A stretch of 64,000 nt of DNA from an uncultured Prevotellaceae bacterium (GTDB lineage: Bacteria; Bacteroidota; Bacteroidia; Bacteroidales; Bacteroidaceae): positions 62,001 through 126,000 of the forward strand of contig ONDP01000002.1 in the NCBI GenBank assembly GCA_900316645.1, in the 5' to 3' direction. This document shows positions 50,546-59,126 of this stretch, in pieces. Position numbers and translations under genes: made by a program. Under the pieces are notes generated by a model. The model saw only the letters and a program-made list of their open reading frames with translations. It was not told the DNA's origin and ran no database searches. Every line of letters starts with the position of its first letter. Position 1 is the first letter of the stretch.

Positions 50546-52057
50546 ATGTTTGAAGGTCAACCGAAAGGATTATTCGCGCTGGCTCTCGCCAATACGGGGG
50601 AGCGCTTTGGTTATTACACCATGCTTGCAGTGTTTGCACTGTTTCTGAGAGCTAACTATGGACTGACTCCAGGTACTGCCGGTATTATCTATAGTTCGTT
50701 CCTTATGTTTGTGTATTTCTTCCCGTTATTCGGCGGAATGCTGGCCGACAAGTTTGGTTTCGGCAAAATGGTTACCATGGGTATCATCATTATGTTCCTG
50801 GGCTATCTGTTGCTGTCGGTACCGTTGGGCGGTGATTCCTTTGCTTTGTCCATCATGCTGGTGGCGCTGATAGGTATCGGTTTCGGAACAGGACTGTTTA
50901 AGGGCAACCTGCAGGTGATGGTCGGTGACTTGTATAATGATCCGCAATATGCTGATAAGCGTGACGCTGGTTTCTCCATTTTCTATATGGCTATCAACAT
51001 CGGTGCTTTGTTTGCCCCTACTGCTGCTATCCGTGTGATGGAGTGGGCACAGCAGTCACTGGGCGTCAGCGAGAATGATTCCTATCACTTCGCCTTTGCA
51101 GTAGCTTGTGCATCGCTTATCCTGAGCATCGCTATCTATTATCTCTTCCGTGGTACCTTCCGTCATGTGGAAGGTGGAAAGAAGAAAGCTGGTGCTACCG
51201 CCGAGGCCGACACACTGACACCGGCAGAGACCCGTGAACGACTGATAGCGCTGTTATTGGTATTCGGTGTGGTTGCCTTCTTCTGGATGTCTTTCCATCA
51301 GAACGGACTGTCGCTGACCTATTTTGCCAATGAATTTACGGAACAGTCGGCAGAAGGTGTCAAGGCCCTGGCGTTCAACGTATGGAACTTGGTGGCAATC
51401 ATCTTTATTGTGTATGCAGCTTTCTCACTGTATCATGGAACAACGGCAAAGAGTCGTGGCATTTCTGTACTCGTTATCATTGCCGCCCTGGTTTTCCTGT
51501 TTTATAACTATGGCGTATTGGACGGCAGTGTTGAGGTGAAGGCTCCTATCTTCCAGCAGTTCAATCCCTTCTATGTCGTAGCACTTACTCCAGTGTCACT
51601 TGCCATCTTTGGTTGGCTTGCTGCCCAGAACAAAGAGCCCAAGGCACCTCGTAAGATTGCCTACGGTATGATAGTGGCTGCCATTGCATTCTGTCTGATG
51701 CTCTATGCATCACTGACACTTCCTTCGCCTAATGAACAGGCTGCCATGGGTGATGCCGCTCCCCGTGTGTCGTCCTATTGGCTGATTATGACATATCTTG
51801 TACTGACCTTTGGTGAATTATTGCTCTCGCCAATGGGTATCTCTTTCGTCTCGAAGGTGGCTCCTCCTAAGTACAAGGGTGCTTGTATGGGTGGTTGGTT
51901 CGTTTCGACAGCCATCGGTAACCAGTTGGTGATGGTTGGAGGTATCCTTTGGGGTGACCTTCCTTTGTGGTCGGTATGGGCAGTATTTGCAGGCCTGTGC
52001 GTCTTGGCAGCACTCTTTATGTTCTTTATTATGAAACGACTTGAGAAGGTGTGCTAA
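50546..52057 (+). CDS. POT-family (PTR2) peptide transporter-like protein
   Basis: 503 residues, 12-14 hydrophobic segments. PTR2 features: NTGERFGYYTMLAVFALFL at the start, FFPLFGGMLADKFGFGKMV (the D-x-FGR-like loop), GTGLFKGNLQVMVGDLY, RDAGFSIFYMAINIGALFAP, and the C-terminal GELLLSPMGISFVSKVAPPKYKGACMGGWF. Members use the proton gradient to import di- and tripeptides. The usual N-terminal ExxER is N16-T-G-E19-R20, so the first Glu is Asn. Its stop overlaps the next start (TAATG). Confidence 0.88.
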   Translation: MFEGQPKGLFALALANTGERFGYYTMLAVFALFLRANYGLTPGTAGIIYSSFLMFVYFFPLFGGMLADKFGFGKMVTMGIIIMFLGYLLLSVPLGGDSFALSIMLVALIGIGFGTGLFKGNLQVMVGDLYNDPQYADKRDAGFSIFYMAINIGALFAPTAAIRVMEWAQQSLGVSENDSYHFAFAVACASLILSIAIYYLFRGTFRHVEGGKKKAGATAEADTLTPAETRERLIALLLVFGVVAFFWMSFHQNGLSLTYFANEFTEQSAEGVKALAFNVWNLVAIIFIVYAAFSLYHGTTAKSRGISVLVIIAALVFLFYNYGVLDGSVEVKAPIFQQFNPFYVVALTPVSLAIFGWLAAQNKEPKAPRKIAYGMIVAAIAFCLMLYASLTLPSPNEQAAMGDAAPRVSSYWLIMTYLVLTFGELLLSPMGISFVSKVAPPKYKGACMGGWFVSTAIGNQLVMVGGILWGDLPLWSVWAVFAGLCVLAALFMFFIMKRLEKVC

Positions 52058-52986
52058 TGTCATGCACTTTATCTCTTCTTCTTACATCGTTTCTTACGCT
52101 GGTTGAACTGAATTGTGAAAACCTCTTCGACTGTCAGCATGACTCGTTGAAGCAGGATGAAGAGTGGATGCCCACTGCCGTACGTCATTGGACCCCAAAG
52201 CGCTATTGGCACAAAGTAAACCATATAGGACAGGAGATTCTTTCATGCCAAGAGGATGGTGTGCCGGATCTTGTTGCCTTGGTTGAGGTGGAAAATGACA
52301 ACTGTCTTAGGGATCTGACACGTCGATCGCTGTTGCGCCATGCCGGTTATGAGTTTCTGATGACTGAGTCGCCAGACCTCCGTGGCATTGATGTCGCCTT
52401 GCTCTATCAGCCCTTTTCGTTCCGCCCCATCTGCTATGAGACTTATCGCGTCATGCCCATTGAGGGAATGCGACCTACCCGTGACATCCTATATGTCATG
52501 GGAGAATGTGTGACGGGTGATACCCTTCATGTGTTTGTTGTCCATGCCCCCAGTAGGTTTGGCGGTGAGAAAGCTACACGTCCCAATCGCCAAGTGGTGG
52601 CTGATAGATTGGTCGAGGCTATCAGTCATTTACCAGCCAATGCGAAGGTGATTGTTGCTGGCGATTTCAACGATGAAGCCGACGACCCTGCCTTGTGTTT
52701 CTTGGAACGTCAAGCTCTGACGAATGTTACCCGCGATGCCAGAGGAAGTCATGGGGCAGAGGGTACGTATCGCTATCAAGGCGAGTGGGGGAGTATTGAC
52801 CATGTCTTCGTCAGCACTGTATTGCTCGATTTCGTCGAGCAGACGTATATCAACGACAGCCCTTTCTTGTTGGAAGAAGACAAAAAATACGGAGGAGTCA
52901 AGCCCCTCCGTACCTATAATGGTCTGCACTACCAATCAGGTTTCAGCGATCATTTGCCCTTGGTGGTGCGCTTTCGTTTTGACTAA
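52057..52986 (+). CDS. Exported endonuclease/exonuclease/phosphatase-fold protein
   Basis: 309 residues; the ATG at 52057 overlaps the transporter stop. The N-terminal hydrophobic segment (SCTLSLLLTSFLTLVELNC) may be a signal peptide but it runs straight into the first core strand LVELNCENLFD. EEP motifs follow: ALVEVENDNCL (metal Glu), IDVALLYQPFSF, HVFVVHAPSRFGG, KVIVAGDFNDEADDPA (catalytic Asp/Asn), GSIDHVFVS, and SDHLPLVVRF. Such enzymes cleave nucleic-acid or phosphoester bonds; the substrate here is unknown. Its end overlaps the convergent gene by four bases. Confidence 0.8.
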   Translation: MSCTLSLLLTSFLTLVELNCENLFDCQHDSLKQDEEWMPTAVRHWTPKRYWHKVNHIGQEILSCQEDGVPDLVALVEVENDNCLRDLTRRSLLRHAGYEFLMTESPDLRGIDVALLYQPFSFRPICYETYRVMPIEGMRPTRDILYVMGECVTGDTLHVFVVHAPSRFGGEKATRPNRQVVADRLVEAISHLPANAKVIVAGDFNDEADDPALCFLERQALTNVTRDARGSHGAEGTYRYQGEWGSIDHVFVSTVLLDFVEQTYINDSPFLLEEDKKYGGVKPLRTYNGLHYQSGFSDHLPLVVRFRFD

Positions 52987-54086
52987 TCATTTTTTAGCAG
53001 TTCCTCGAAGACACGAAGGTACTGGATGACAGCAATCTTATCGCTGTGTCCGTAATCGATTGCTTCTGCATTACTCTTGGCCTCAATGCACTTGCGGTTC
53101 TCGTCGAAATAGTAGCGCCATTCGCGAGTTTCCCCCTCCTCGCTGCTTCGGGAGTAGGAGAAAATGAGCTCGTGGCTATTGGGATCAAACAGGTATTCTG
53201 AATAGTTGTCGAAATACATGCTGGAACGGTGGTCCTCGATGATGTAGCAGTGCTTGGTCAATCCTGAGTACATGTTGTCCATATCTGAGAAGTAGAAATT
53301 CATCTCGTCGGTTTCGGGGGCATAGTTCTCCATTGTCTGGTCGTGGATAGTGACCTTGATGTTGCGGGGCAGTTCAGCCTTCTTGTCATCTTCTATCCAT
53401 TTCTTTGCCTCAGCATAGGTCTTGCGGATAAAGGCGAGACGCTCTGCCTTAGGTGTGGCTTTGCCGTGCTTCTCATCTACACCGAGAATGCTTTTATCGG
53501 CAGTAATCAGTCCTTGGAAAACTTTCAGGAAATGTGCAGCAGATTCTTGCTCGCTTTGAGCACTGTCCCAATCAATGGAACCTGGTGCCTGGTCAGTCAG
53601 TTCATATCCCTCCAAGCCAGATTTGAGCTTTTGGTCAACGACATTGCCTTTGGCATCATAGTAATAGCGAGTTTCGACAATGAAACCGCCATCGGTCTCA
53701 CCTTTCATAAAGACGAAAAGCAGATTTCCCTTGTCGGGGTCGAAGAGGAACTCACGGTAGCGGGTGTGTCCGTGTGAAGTCCAGTTCTCAATGATGAGAT
53801 AGCATTTCGCTTTGTCGAGGAAATCGGTTTCTGGACGGGTCTTCGTCTTATTGAAGTAATAGACCAAATCCGTCACATCATCGAGTTCGAAGTCATTGTC
53901 AACAACCGACCCGTCGTTCACCAGAATGTGCATGTCAAGTGGTGCCTTACCATTCTTGCCGTTGTCGGCAGCCATCTGTTTTGCCTCAGCATATACCTGA
54001 CGGATATGCTTCACTTGGTCAGCCTTGTTTTGTGCTACTACGCTGCAGAAGGGCAAAAAAGCGAAAAGCAAGAGAAACTGTTTCAT
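52983..54086 (-). CDS. Exported protein with two copies of an unknown domain
   Basis: 367 residues from ATG 54086 (signal peptide MKQFLLLFAFLPFCSVVAQ). Two halves align by eye: IRQVYAEAKQMAADNGKNG...LVYYFNKTKTR...KCYLIIENWTSHGHTRYREFLFDPDKGNLLFVFMKGE...TRYYYDAKGNVVDQ, and IRKTYAEAKKWIEDDKKAE...MNFYFSDMDN...HCYIIEDHRSSMYFDNYSEYLFDPNSHELIFSYSRSS...WRYYFDENRKCIEA. Each copy is about 140-165 residues. I recognise no named family. Probably periplasmic. Confidence 0.75.
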   Translation of the reverse strand: MKQFLLLFAFLPFCSVVAQNKADQVKHIRQVYAEAKQMAADNGKNGKAPLDMHILVNDGSVVDNDFELDDVTDLVYYFNKTKTRPETDFLDKAKCYLIIENWTSHGHTRYREFLFDPDKGNLLFVFMKGETDGGFIVETRYYYDAKGNVVDQKLKSGLEGYELTDQAPGSIDWDSAQSEQESAAHFLKVFQGLITADKSILGVDEKHGKATPKAERLAFIRKTYAEAKKWIEDDKKAELPRNIKVTIHDQTMENYAPETDEMNFYFSDMDNMYSGLTKHCYIIEDHRSSMYFDNYSEYLFDPNSHELIFSYSRSSEEGETREWRYYFDENRKCIEAKSNAEAIDYGHSDKIAVIQYLRVFEELLKND

Positions 54087-54090
54087 ACGC

Positions 54091-54125
54091 AATTCTTAAT
54101 TGTCAATTCTCAATTCTTAATTCTT
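54091..54125. repeat. AATTCTTAATTGTCAATTCTCAATT microrepeat
   Basis: AT-rich array between the MFS gene and the duplicated-domain gene. It runs into the MFS stop codon and its last residues. Same family as 44967-44999 in opposite orientation. Confidence 0.85.
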
Positions 54126-55739
54126 AATGTTCGGCTCTTCCAGTCCGATACCTTTTTTCTTATCAACGGCTTTCAGAATGAAACCGAGAATGAGGGCTGC
54201 AACACCGAGGCAGGCGAGCATCACCAAAGGAGCCGTATAGTCTAACTCCGTGGCACTGGCTCCCTCGGGATTGGTAGCATCAAGCACTTTGCCGATGAGC
54301 AGTGGGAACAGCCAGAGACCGATATTCTGGATCCAGAATATCAGGGCATAGGCAGAACCGATGACTTTGGCATCAACCAATTTGGGCACCGAAGGCCAGA
54401 GTGATGCGGGTACAAGGGAGAAGGAGGCTCCTAATACCAGAATGGTGGCATAGGCAACGATGACACCACCAACAGCACTGCCCTTGAACAGAGGAAGGAC
54501 AAAGGCAAAGGTCAGGTGACATCCAATCAGTAGCAAAGAACCCAGTATCAGCATGGATACTGCCTTACCGTGGTTGTCGAGATAATTGCCGAGAATAGGA
54601 GTGATGAGCACGGCCAGCAGAGGGAATACTGCAAAAATACTCTCGGCAGTCTGGCGCATGTAACCCAAATAGCAATAGGTGATGAGTGCAATGATGCTGA
54701 TAGCCAACAGACCAAACTTCTTACTGTTTGTCTTTTGGAAGTTTGAAGCAAATCCGGCAGCAGCAACCAAGAGCATGATGACATACTGGACGATAGTTAC
54801 CGACGGACTTGCCCAGAAAGAATCAGAGGCTGGTTCTGTCAGTGTCAGGTTGCACTGCAACATATTAACAGCATACTTCTGGAAGGGGAAAATGGCTGAG
54901 TAATAGAGTACGCACAGCAAGGCAACAAGCCAGAAGCCACTGTCACTGAGGATCTTACCGATGTCGCTGATTTTGAAGGGATCGTCTTTCTCTTCTGCCT
55001 CACCTGTCTGACTGTCGAGTTTCTTGTCCATGAAGAAATAGACAATTGTCATGATTAAGGCAATACACATCAGAACTACACCGAAAGCAACACTGCGGCT
55101 AACACTTAACTCGCCACCTAACTTGGCAAAGAAGGGCGAGAAAATCATGCAAGTGGCAACACCCAGACGGGCAAGTGCCATTTCAGATCCCATGGCAAGT
55201 GCCATCTCACGCCCTTTGAACCACTTTACAATACCGCGAGAGACGGTGATACCTGCCATTTCGCAGCCACAGCCGAAAATCATGAAACCGCAGGCGGCAA
55301 ACTTGGCACTGGCCGGCATGCCCTGATAGAAAGGTGAAACACCTAACTCATCGAAGATGGGGATGTAGTTGAGGTTGTTGGTAAACCATGTATCAAGTCC
55401 GCTACCGATGAAACTGTCGCTGACAGCATACCATTTTACACAGGCACCGATTAACATTACGGCTGCAGAGAGTACAGCAGTAAAACGAACTCCCATCTTG
55501 TCGAGAATGATACCTGCAAAGATGAGGAAGAATACGAATACGTTGAGGAATACCTCAGACCCCTGCATGGTACCGAAGGCGGTGGAGTCCCATCCGCGAG
55601 TCTCTTGCATCAGGTCTTTGATGGGCGAGAGGATATCCATGAAGATGTAGCTACAGAACATGGCTAGTGCCAGAAGTAGCAGGGCTGTCCACCGCATTGC
55701 AGCGGAATCTCTTAATGTTTTTTCAATTGCTTGTGACAT
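54117..55739 (-). CDS. Major facilitator superfamily transporter
   Basis: 540 residues, about 12 membrane helices with an extended loop around residues 90-130 and a hydrophilic central loop near 230-260 (MDKKLDSQTGEAEEKDDPFK). MFS marks: FAGIILDKMGVRFTAVLSA (helix 2-3 loop) and IVKWFKGREMALAMGSEMALARLG. Overall like a family of uncharacterised Bacteroidota transporters, perhaps related to eukaryotic MFSD1; substrate unknown. The C-terminal residues (EEPNIKN) and stop lie in an AT-rich microrepeat. Confidence 0.85.
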   Translation of the reverse strand: MSQAIEKTLRDSAAMRWTALLLLALAMFCSYIFMDILSPIKDLMQETRGWDSTAFGTMQGSEVFLNVFVFFLIFAGIILDKMGVRFTAVLSAAVMLIGACVKWYAVSDSFIGSGLDTWFTNNLNYIPIFDELGVSPFYQGMPASAKFAACGFMIFGCGCEMAGITVSRGIVKWFKGREMALAMGSEMALARLGVATCMIFSPFFAKLGGELSVSRSVAFGVVLMCIALIMTIVYFFMDKKLDSQTGEAEEKDDPFKISDIGKILSDSGFWLVALLCVLYYSAIFPFQKYAVNMLQCNLTLTEPASDSFWASPSVTIVQYVIMLLVAAAGFASNFQKTNSKKFGLLAISIIALITYCYLGYMRQTAESIFAVFPLLAVLITPILGNYLDNHGKAVSMLILGSLLLIGCHLTFAFVLPLFKGSAVGGVIVAYATILVLGASFSLVPASLWPSVPKLVDAKVIGSAYALIFWIQNIGLWLFPLLIGKVLDATNPEGASATELDYTAPLVMLACLGVAALILGFILKAVDKKKGIGLEEPNIKN

Positions 55740-55782
55740 AATTATTATTTTTATTTCGATATTTCAATGTTTAGATATCTCG
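55740..55782. repeat. AT-rich microrepeat in the PBP-MFS gap
   Basis: TTTCGATATTTCAATGTTTAGATATCTCGTTATTTCGAGG-like units fill the 43-base gap. They resemble the CGTTAT-type arrays at 37012 and 41149 only loosely. Confidence 0.5.
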
Positions 55783-56904
55783 TTATTTCGAGGTTTTTAT
55801 TTTCTCAAGCCGTTTGGCTTTGGCTTCTGACTGTTGTGAGAGTTTTCCTTTGAGGTATTGCTCCATGATGAGGCCGGCAATAGGGGCTGCCATGTCGGAG
55901 CCGAAACCACCATGCTCTACGTAAACGCTGATGGCGATTTTGGGTTCGTTCATTGGGGCAAAGCCGATGAAAGCTGAATGGTCGGCGCCAGGATTTTCTA
56001 CCGTCCCTGTTTTACCACAAACTGGGTAAGTGGTGCGCAAACAGGTTGCCGTTCCTTTCTCGACAGCTAATCGCATGCCCTCTATTACAGGGGTATAGAT
56101 GCTGGCATCAACTTTCGTGTGGCGACGGGTAAGGTAGCGCTTATTAGTGGTATTCTTATGAATATGCGGCACATAATACCATCCGCGATTGGCTAACGTT
56201 ACTGCCAGGTTGGCAAGTTGAAGGGGTGTGAGGGTGATGTCGCCTTGTCCCATACCTGCCCACCAGATAGTCTTACCGTCCCATTTGCCATTGTAACGGC
56301 GATTCAGGTAGTCGGATCCTGCCAGGAGTCCGCCCTGTTCACCTTGAATGTCGATATGCATAGGACCACCGAGGCCCATGCTCTGCATATAGCTTCGCCA
56401 TGTGGTGATGGCTTCGTTCTTGTCTGTATAAACGAAATTGTCGTTAATCATAGCGGCAAAGGTGACCAGAAACCAAGAATTGCAACTTTGTGCAATGGCA
56501 TCCTTCAACTTGAGAGGAGAGCGATGTTCATGGCACCCCACCTTGATATTACCGTCAATGAAACCCTTATTGCATTCAACAGTAGTTTCCGGGGTTACAA
56601 TGCCTTCGGAAAGCAATGTCAGTGCCTGTGCAGGTTTGATGGTAGAGCCTGGGGCCTGTGGTTTGCCGATGGCTTGCCGGACATCATATCCATTAGACGT
56701 ATTGGTGGCAAGGCAAAGTATTTCTCCGTTGGCAGGGTTAATGGCCACGATACTTCCCGTTTTCCCCTGTAGGAGTCGTTCTCCCAATGACTGCAGCAAG
56801 GGGCGGATTGTAAGAGGTCCATCCGTAGGCAATGCCTGCGAATAAAGGTAAAAAGGTAAGAATGTAAATAGGTAAAAGAGAAATAATCTTTTCATCTCAT
56901 TCAT
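55783..56904 (-). CDS. Short exported penicillin-binding transpeptidase
   Basis: 373 residues; ATGs at 56904 and 56895 both lead into a signal peptide (FLFYLFTFLPFYLYSQA). All three active-site motifs are intact: S87-T-I-K90, S140-C-N142 and K298-T-G300-T. The protein contains essentially the transpeptidase domain only; class B PBPs such as PBP2 are about 600 residues with an N-terminal dimerisation domain and a membrane anchor. It may act in a specialised peptidoglycan cross-linking step or be a D,D-peptidase. Follows the S9 peptidase gene after 27 bases. Confidence 0.85.
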   Translation of the reverse strand: MNEMKRLFLFYLFTFLPFYLYSQALPTDGPLTIRPLLQSLGERLLQGKTGSIVAINPANGEILCLATNTSNGYDVRQAIGKPQAPGSTIKPAQALTLLSEGIVTPETTVECNKGFIDGNIKVGCHEHRSPLKLKDAIAQSCNSWFLVTFAAMINDNFVYTDKNEAITTWRSYMQSMGLGGPMHIDIQGEQGGLLAGSDYLNRRYNGKWDGKTIWWAGMGQGDITLTPLQLANLAVTLANRGWYYVPHIHKNTTNKRYLTRRHTKVDASIYTPVIEGMRLAVEKGTATCLRTTYPVCGKTGTVENPGADHSAFIGFAPMNEPKIAISVYVEHGGFGSDMAAPIAGLIMEQYLKGKLSQQSEAKAKRLEKIKTSK

Positions 56905-56931
56905 GAACCATTAACCTTTAACCGATAACCA

Positions 56932-59100
56932 TTACTTCAGCCATCTGTCAAGCCAGTTAAAGAAGGTGCGTTGCCATAGCACACCATTCTGAGGCTTGAG
57001 CACCCAGTGATTCTCGTCAGGGAAGATGAGCAACTCGGCAGGGATGCCTTTCATGCGGGCAGCGTTGAAGGCAGACATGCCCTGTGTGTAATTGATGCGA
57101 TAGTCTTTCTCACCATGGATGCAGAGAATGGGGGTGTCCCAATTTTCCACATACTTATGAGGGGAGTCATGGTAGGTCTTTTTGGCATTGGGCATCTGAG
57201 GACGATGCCAGTAAGCTTCGTCATATTCCCAGTTGGAGAACCAATTCTCTTCTGTCTCTAAGTACATGGCGGCGAGGTTGAAGGCTCCGTCGTGAGAAAT
57301 GAAGGCCTTGAAACGCTTGTTGTGATGACCTGCGAGATAGTAAACACTGAAGCCTCCGAAGGACGCTCCTACAGCACCCAGACGGTCTTTGTCGACAAAG
57401 GGTAGGTTCTGAGCAGCATCGTCGATAGCTGCTAAATAGTCATCCATACACTGACCCGACCAGTCACCGCTGATTTCTTCTTTCCATTCCTGACCGAAAC
57501 CTGGCAGACCATGGCGGTTAGGGGCAACTACAACATAACCATTGGCAGCCATAATCTGGAAGTTCCAGCGATAGCTCCAGAACTGGCTGACAGGACTCTG
57601 CGGACCACCTTCACAGAAAAGCAGGGTGGGGTATTTCTTACCTTCCTCATAGTTGGCAGGCAAAACAATCCATACCAGTTCCTCCTTGCCGTCGGTGGTC
57701 TTTACCCAACGCTGCTGTACCTTACCGAAGGTCAGTTGGTCGAGGATATGCTTATTCTCAAAGGAAATCTGTTGAATATTGGTCTTCTCGATAGTCTTAT
57801 CGGGTGTTACCATATAGATGTCGGTGGGAGCACTGAGACTCTGACGGGTAGCCAGAATGCGCTTGCCGTCATTGGCGAGTTGGATGCTTGTCCAGTCGTC
57901 CCAGGTCTCGGTCAGTTGTTTGACCTCACCCTTCCAGTTGACACTGTACATGTTATTGCAACCATGCCAAACGCTCAGGAAATACAGTTGTGCCTGCTTG
58001 TCTTTCTCAGGAGCCCAGCAGAATGCCTCAACGTCCGACTTCCAGTTGATGTAACGCTTGATGCCTGTAGCCATTTCATATATGCACAAGCGGTTAAGGT
58101 CGGCCTCATAACCGTCACGTTCCATCGACTGCCAAGCCACATATTTGCCATCGGGCGAGAACTGTGGGTTCTGGTCATAGCCTACGTTATTCTTAAGATT
58201 TTCAGGAGCATTGACAGCCTGAATCTTCAGCGTACGGGTAGGGTCGTTCTTTGGAGCTACATAGTCGGCAGGCTTACATAGATTCGTCGTCGTGCGCGTA
58301 CCTATATTATATAAATAGATGTCCGAATCGGTAGAGATGGAGTATTCCAAACCAATCTTCTTCCGACAGGTATAGGCAATGCTCTTGGAGTCTGGGCTCC
58401 ATGCCAGTTGCTCAATACCACCGAAGGGTTCCATAGGACATTCGTATGGTTCGCCGTTCAATATGTCAATGCCATCATTGCCGATGGCGAAATCGTCGGT
58501 CACACTATAGACAAACGGATGCTGGATGCTTTCTACATAATGGTCCCAATGACGATACATTAGGTCGGTGACGCGACGACCTGTAGCCTTGGGCAAGTCA
58601 TCGGGGTTCTTCTGGATGACCTCATGGAAGGGTAGTGACTTTAGGATAATCACCTTCTTGCGGTCTGGAGAGAACTTATAACCCTCAACCTGACCGTCGG
58701 TTTTTGAGATTTGTTTGCGGTCGGAACCATCGGCTTTCATAATCCATATCTCACCGCCAGAGAGATAGGCAATCGTATTTTCGTCAAACCAAGAAGGGTC
58801 GGTCTCACTCTTGCTACTGGTTGACAACTGTCGGTTGTTCTTACCGTCGGCATCCATGATGCAGATTACTTGACGGCTCTTGTTGGCTTTTACACTGTAA
58901 TAGCCTACCTGATAAACCACTTGCTTGCCGTTGGGTGAAGCCTCTACGGTACCGATACGTCCCATAGCCCAAAGTGCCTCGGGGGTCATCATGCGGCTAT
59001 CCAACTTGATATTACTCTTACCTATTTTCACTTCTTCTCCCGCATTTATGATGTTTGGCAGCATCGTCATGACCGCCAAAGCAAAGAATAACTTTTTCAT
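56932..59100 (-). CDS. Exported S9-family peptidase (prolyl oligopeptidase/DPP-like)
   Basis: 722 residues: signal peptide (MKKLFFALAVMTMLPNIINA), WD-like beta-propeller repeats about 45-440 (SPNGKQVVYQV, SPDRKKVIIL, SPDSKSIAYT, SPDGKYVAWQ), and an alpha/beta-hydrolase domain about 470-722. Catalytic triad: Ser580 in GAVGASFGGFSVYY, Asp in IHGEKDYRINYTQ, His in FPDENHWV. Removes dipeptides or cleaves short peptides in the periplasm, typical of amino-acid-fermenting Bacteroidota. Lies in the yidC-DUF1846-S9-PBP run. Confidence 0.92.
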   Translation of the reverse strand: MKKLFFALAVMTMLPNIINAGEEVKIGKSNIKLDSRMMTPEALWAMGRIGTVEASPNGKQVVYQVGYYSVKANKSRQVICIMDADGKNNRQLSTSSKSETDPSWFDENTIAYLSGGEIWIMKADGSDRKQISKTDGQVEGYKFSPDRKKVIILKSLPFHEVIQKNPDDLPKATGRRVTDLMYRHWDHYVESIQHPFVYSVTDDFAIGNDGIDILNGEPYECPMEPFGGIEQLAWSPDSKSIAYTCRKKIGLEYSISTDSDIYLYNIGTRTTTNLCKPADYVAPKNDPTRTLKIQAVNAPENLKNNVGYDQNPQFSPDGKYVAWQSMERDGYEADLNRLCIYEMATGIKRYINWKSDVEAFCWAPEKDKQAQLYFLSVWHGCNNMYSVNWKGEVKQLTETWDDWTSIQLANDGKRILATRQSLSAPTDIYMVTPDKTIEKTNIQQISFENKHILDQLTFGKVQQRWVKTTDGKEELVWIVLPANYEEGKKYPTLLFCEGGPQSPVSQFWSYRWNFQIMAANGYVVVAPNRHGLPGFGQEWKEEISGDWSGQCMDDYLAAIDDAAQNLPFVDKDRLGAVGASFGGFSVYYLAGHHNKRFKAFISHDGAFNLAAMYLETEENWFSNWEYDEAYWHRPQMPNAKKTYHDSPHKYVENWDTPILCIHGEKDYRINYTQGMSAFNAARMKGIPAELLIFPDENHWVLKPQNGVLWQRTFFNWLDRWLK

Positions 59101-59126
59101 ATCTCTTCCTTCTTACCTCTTACTTC

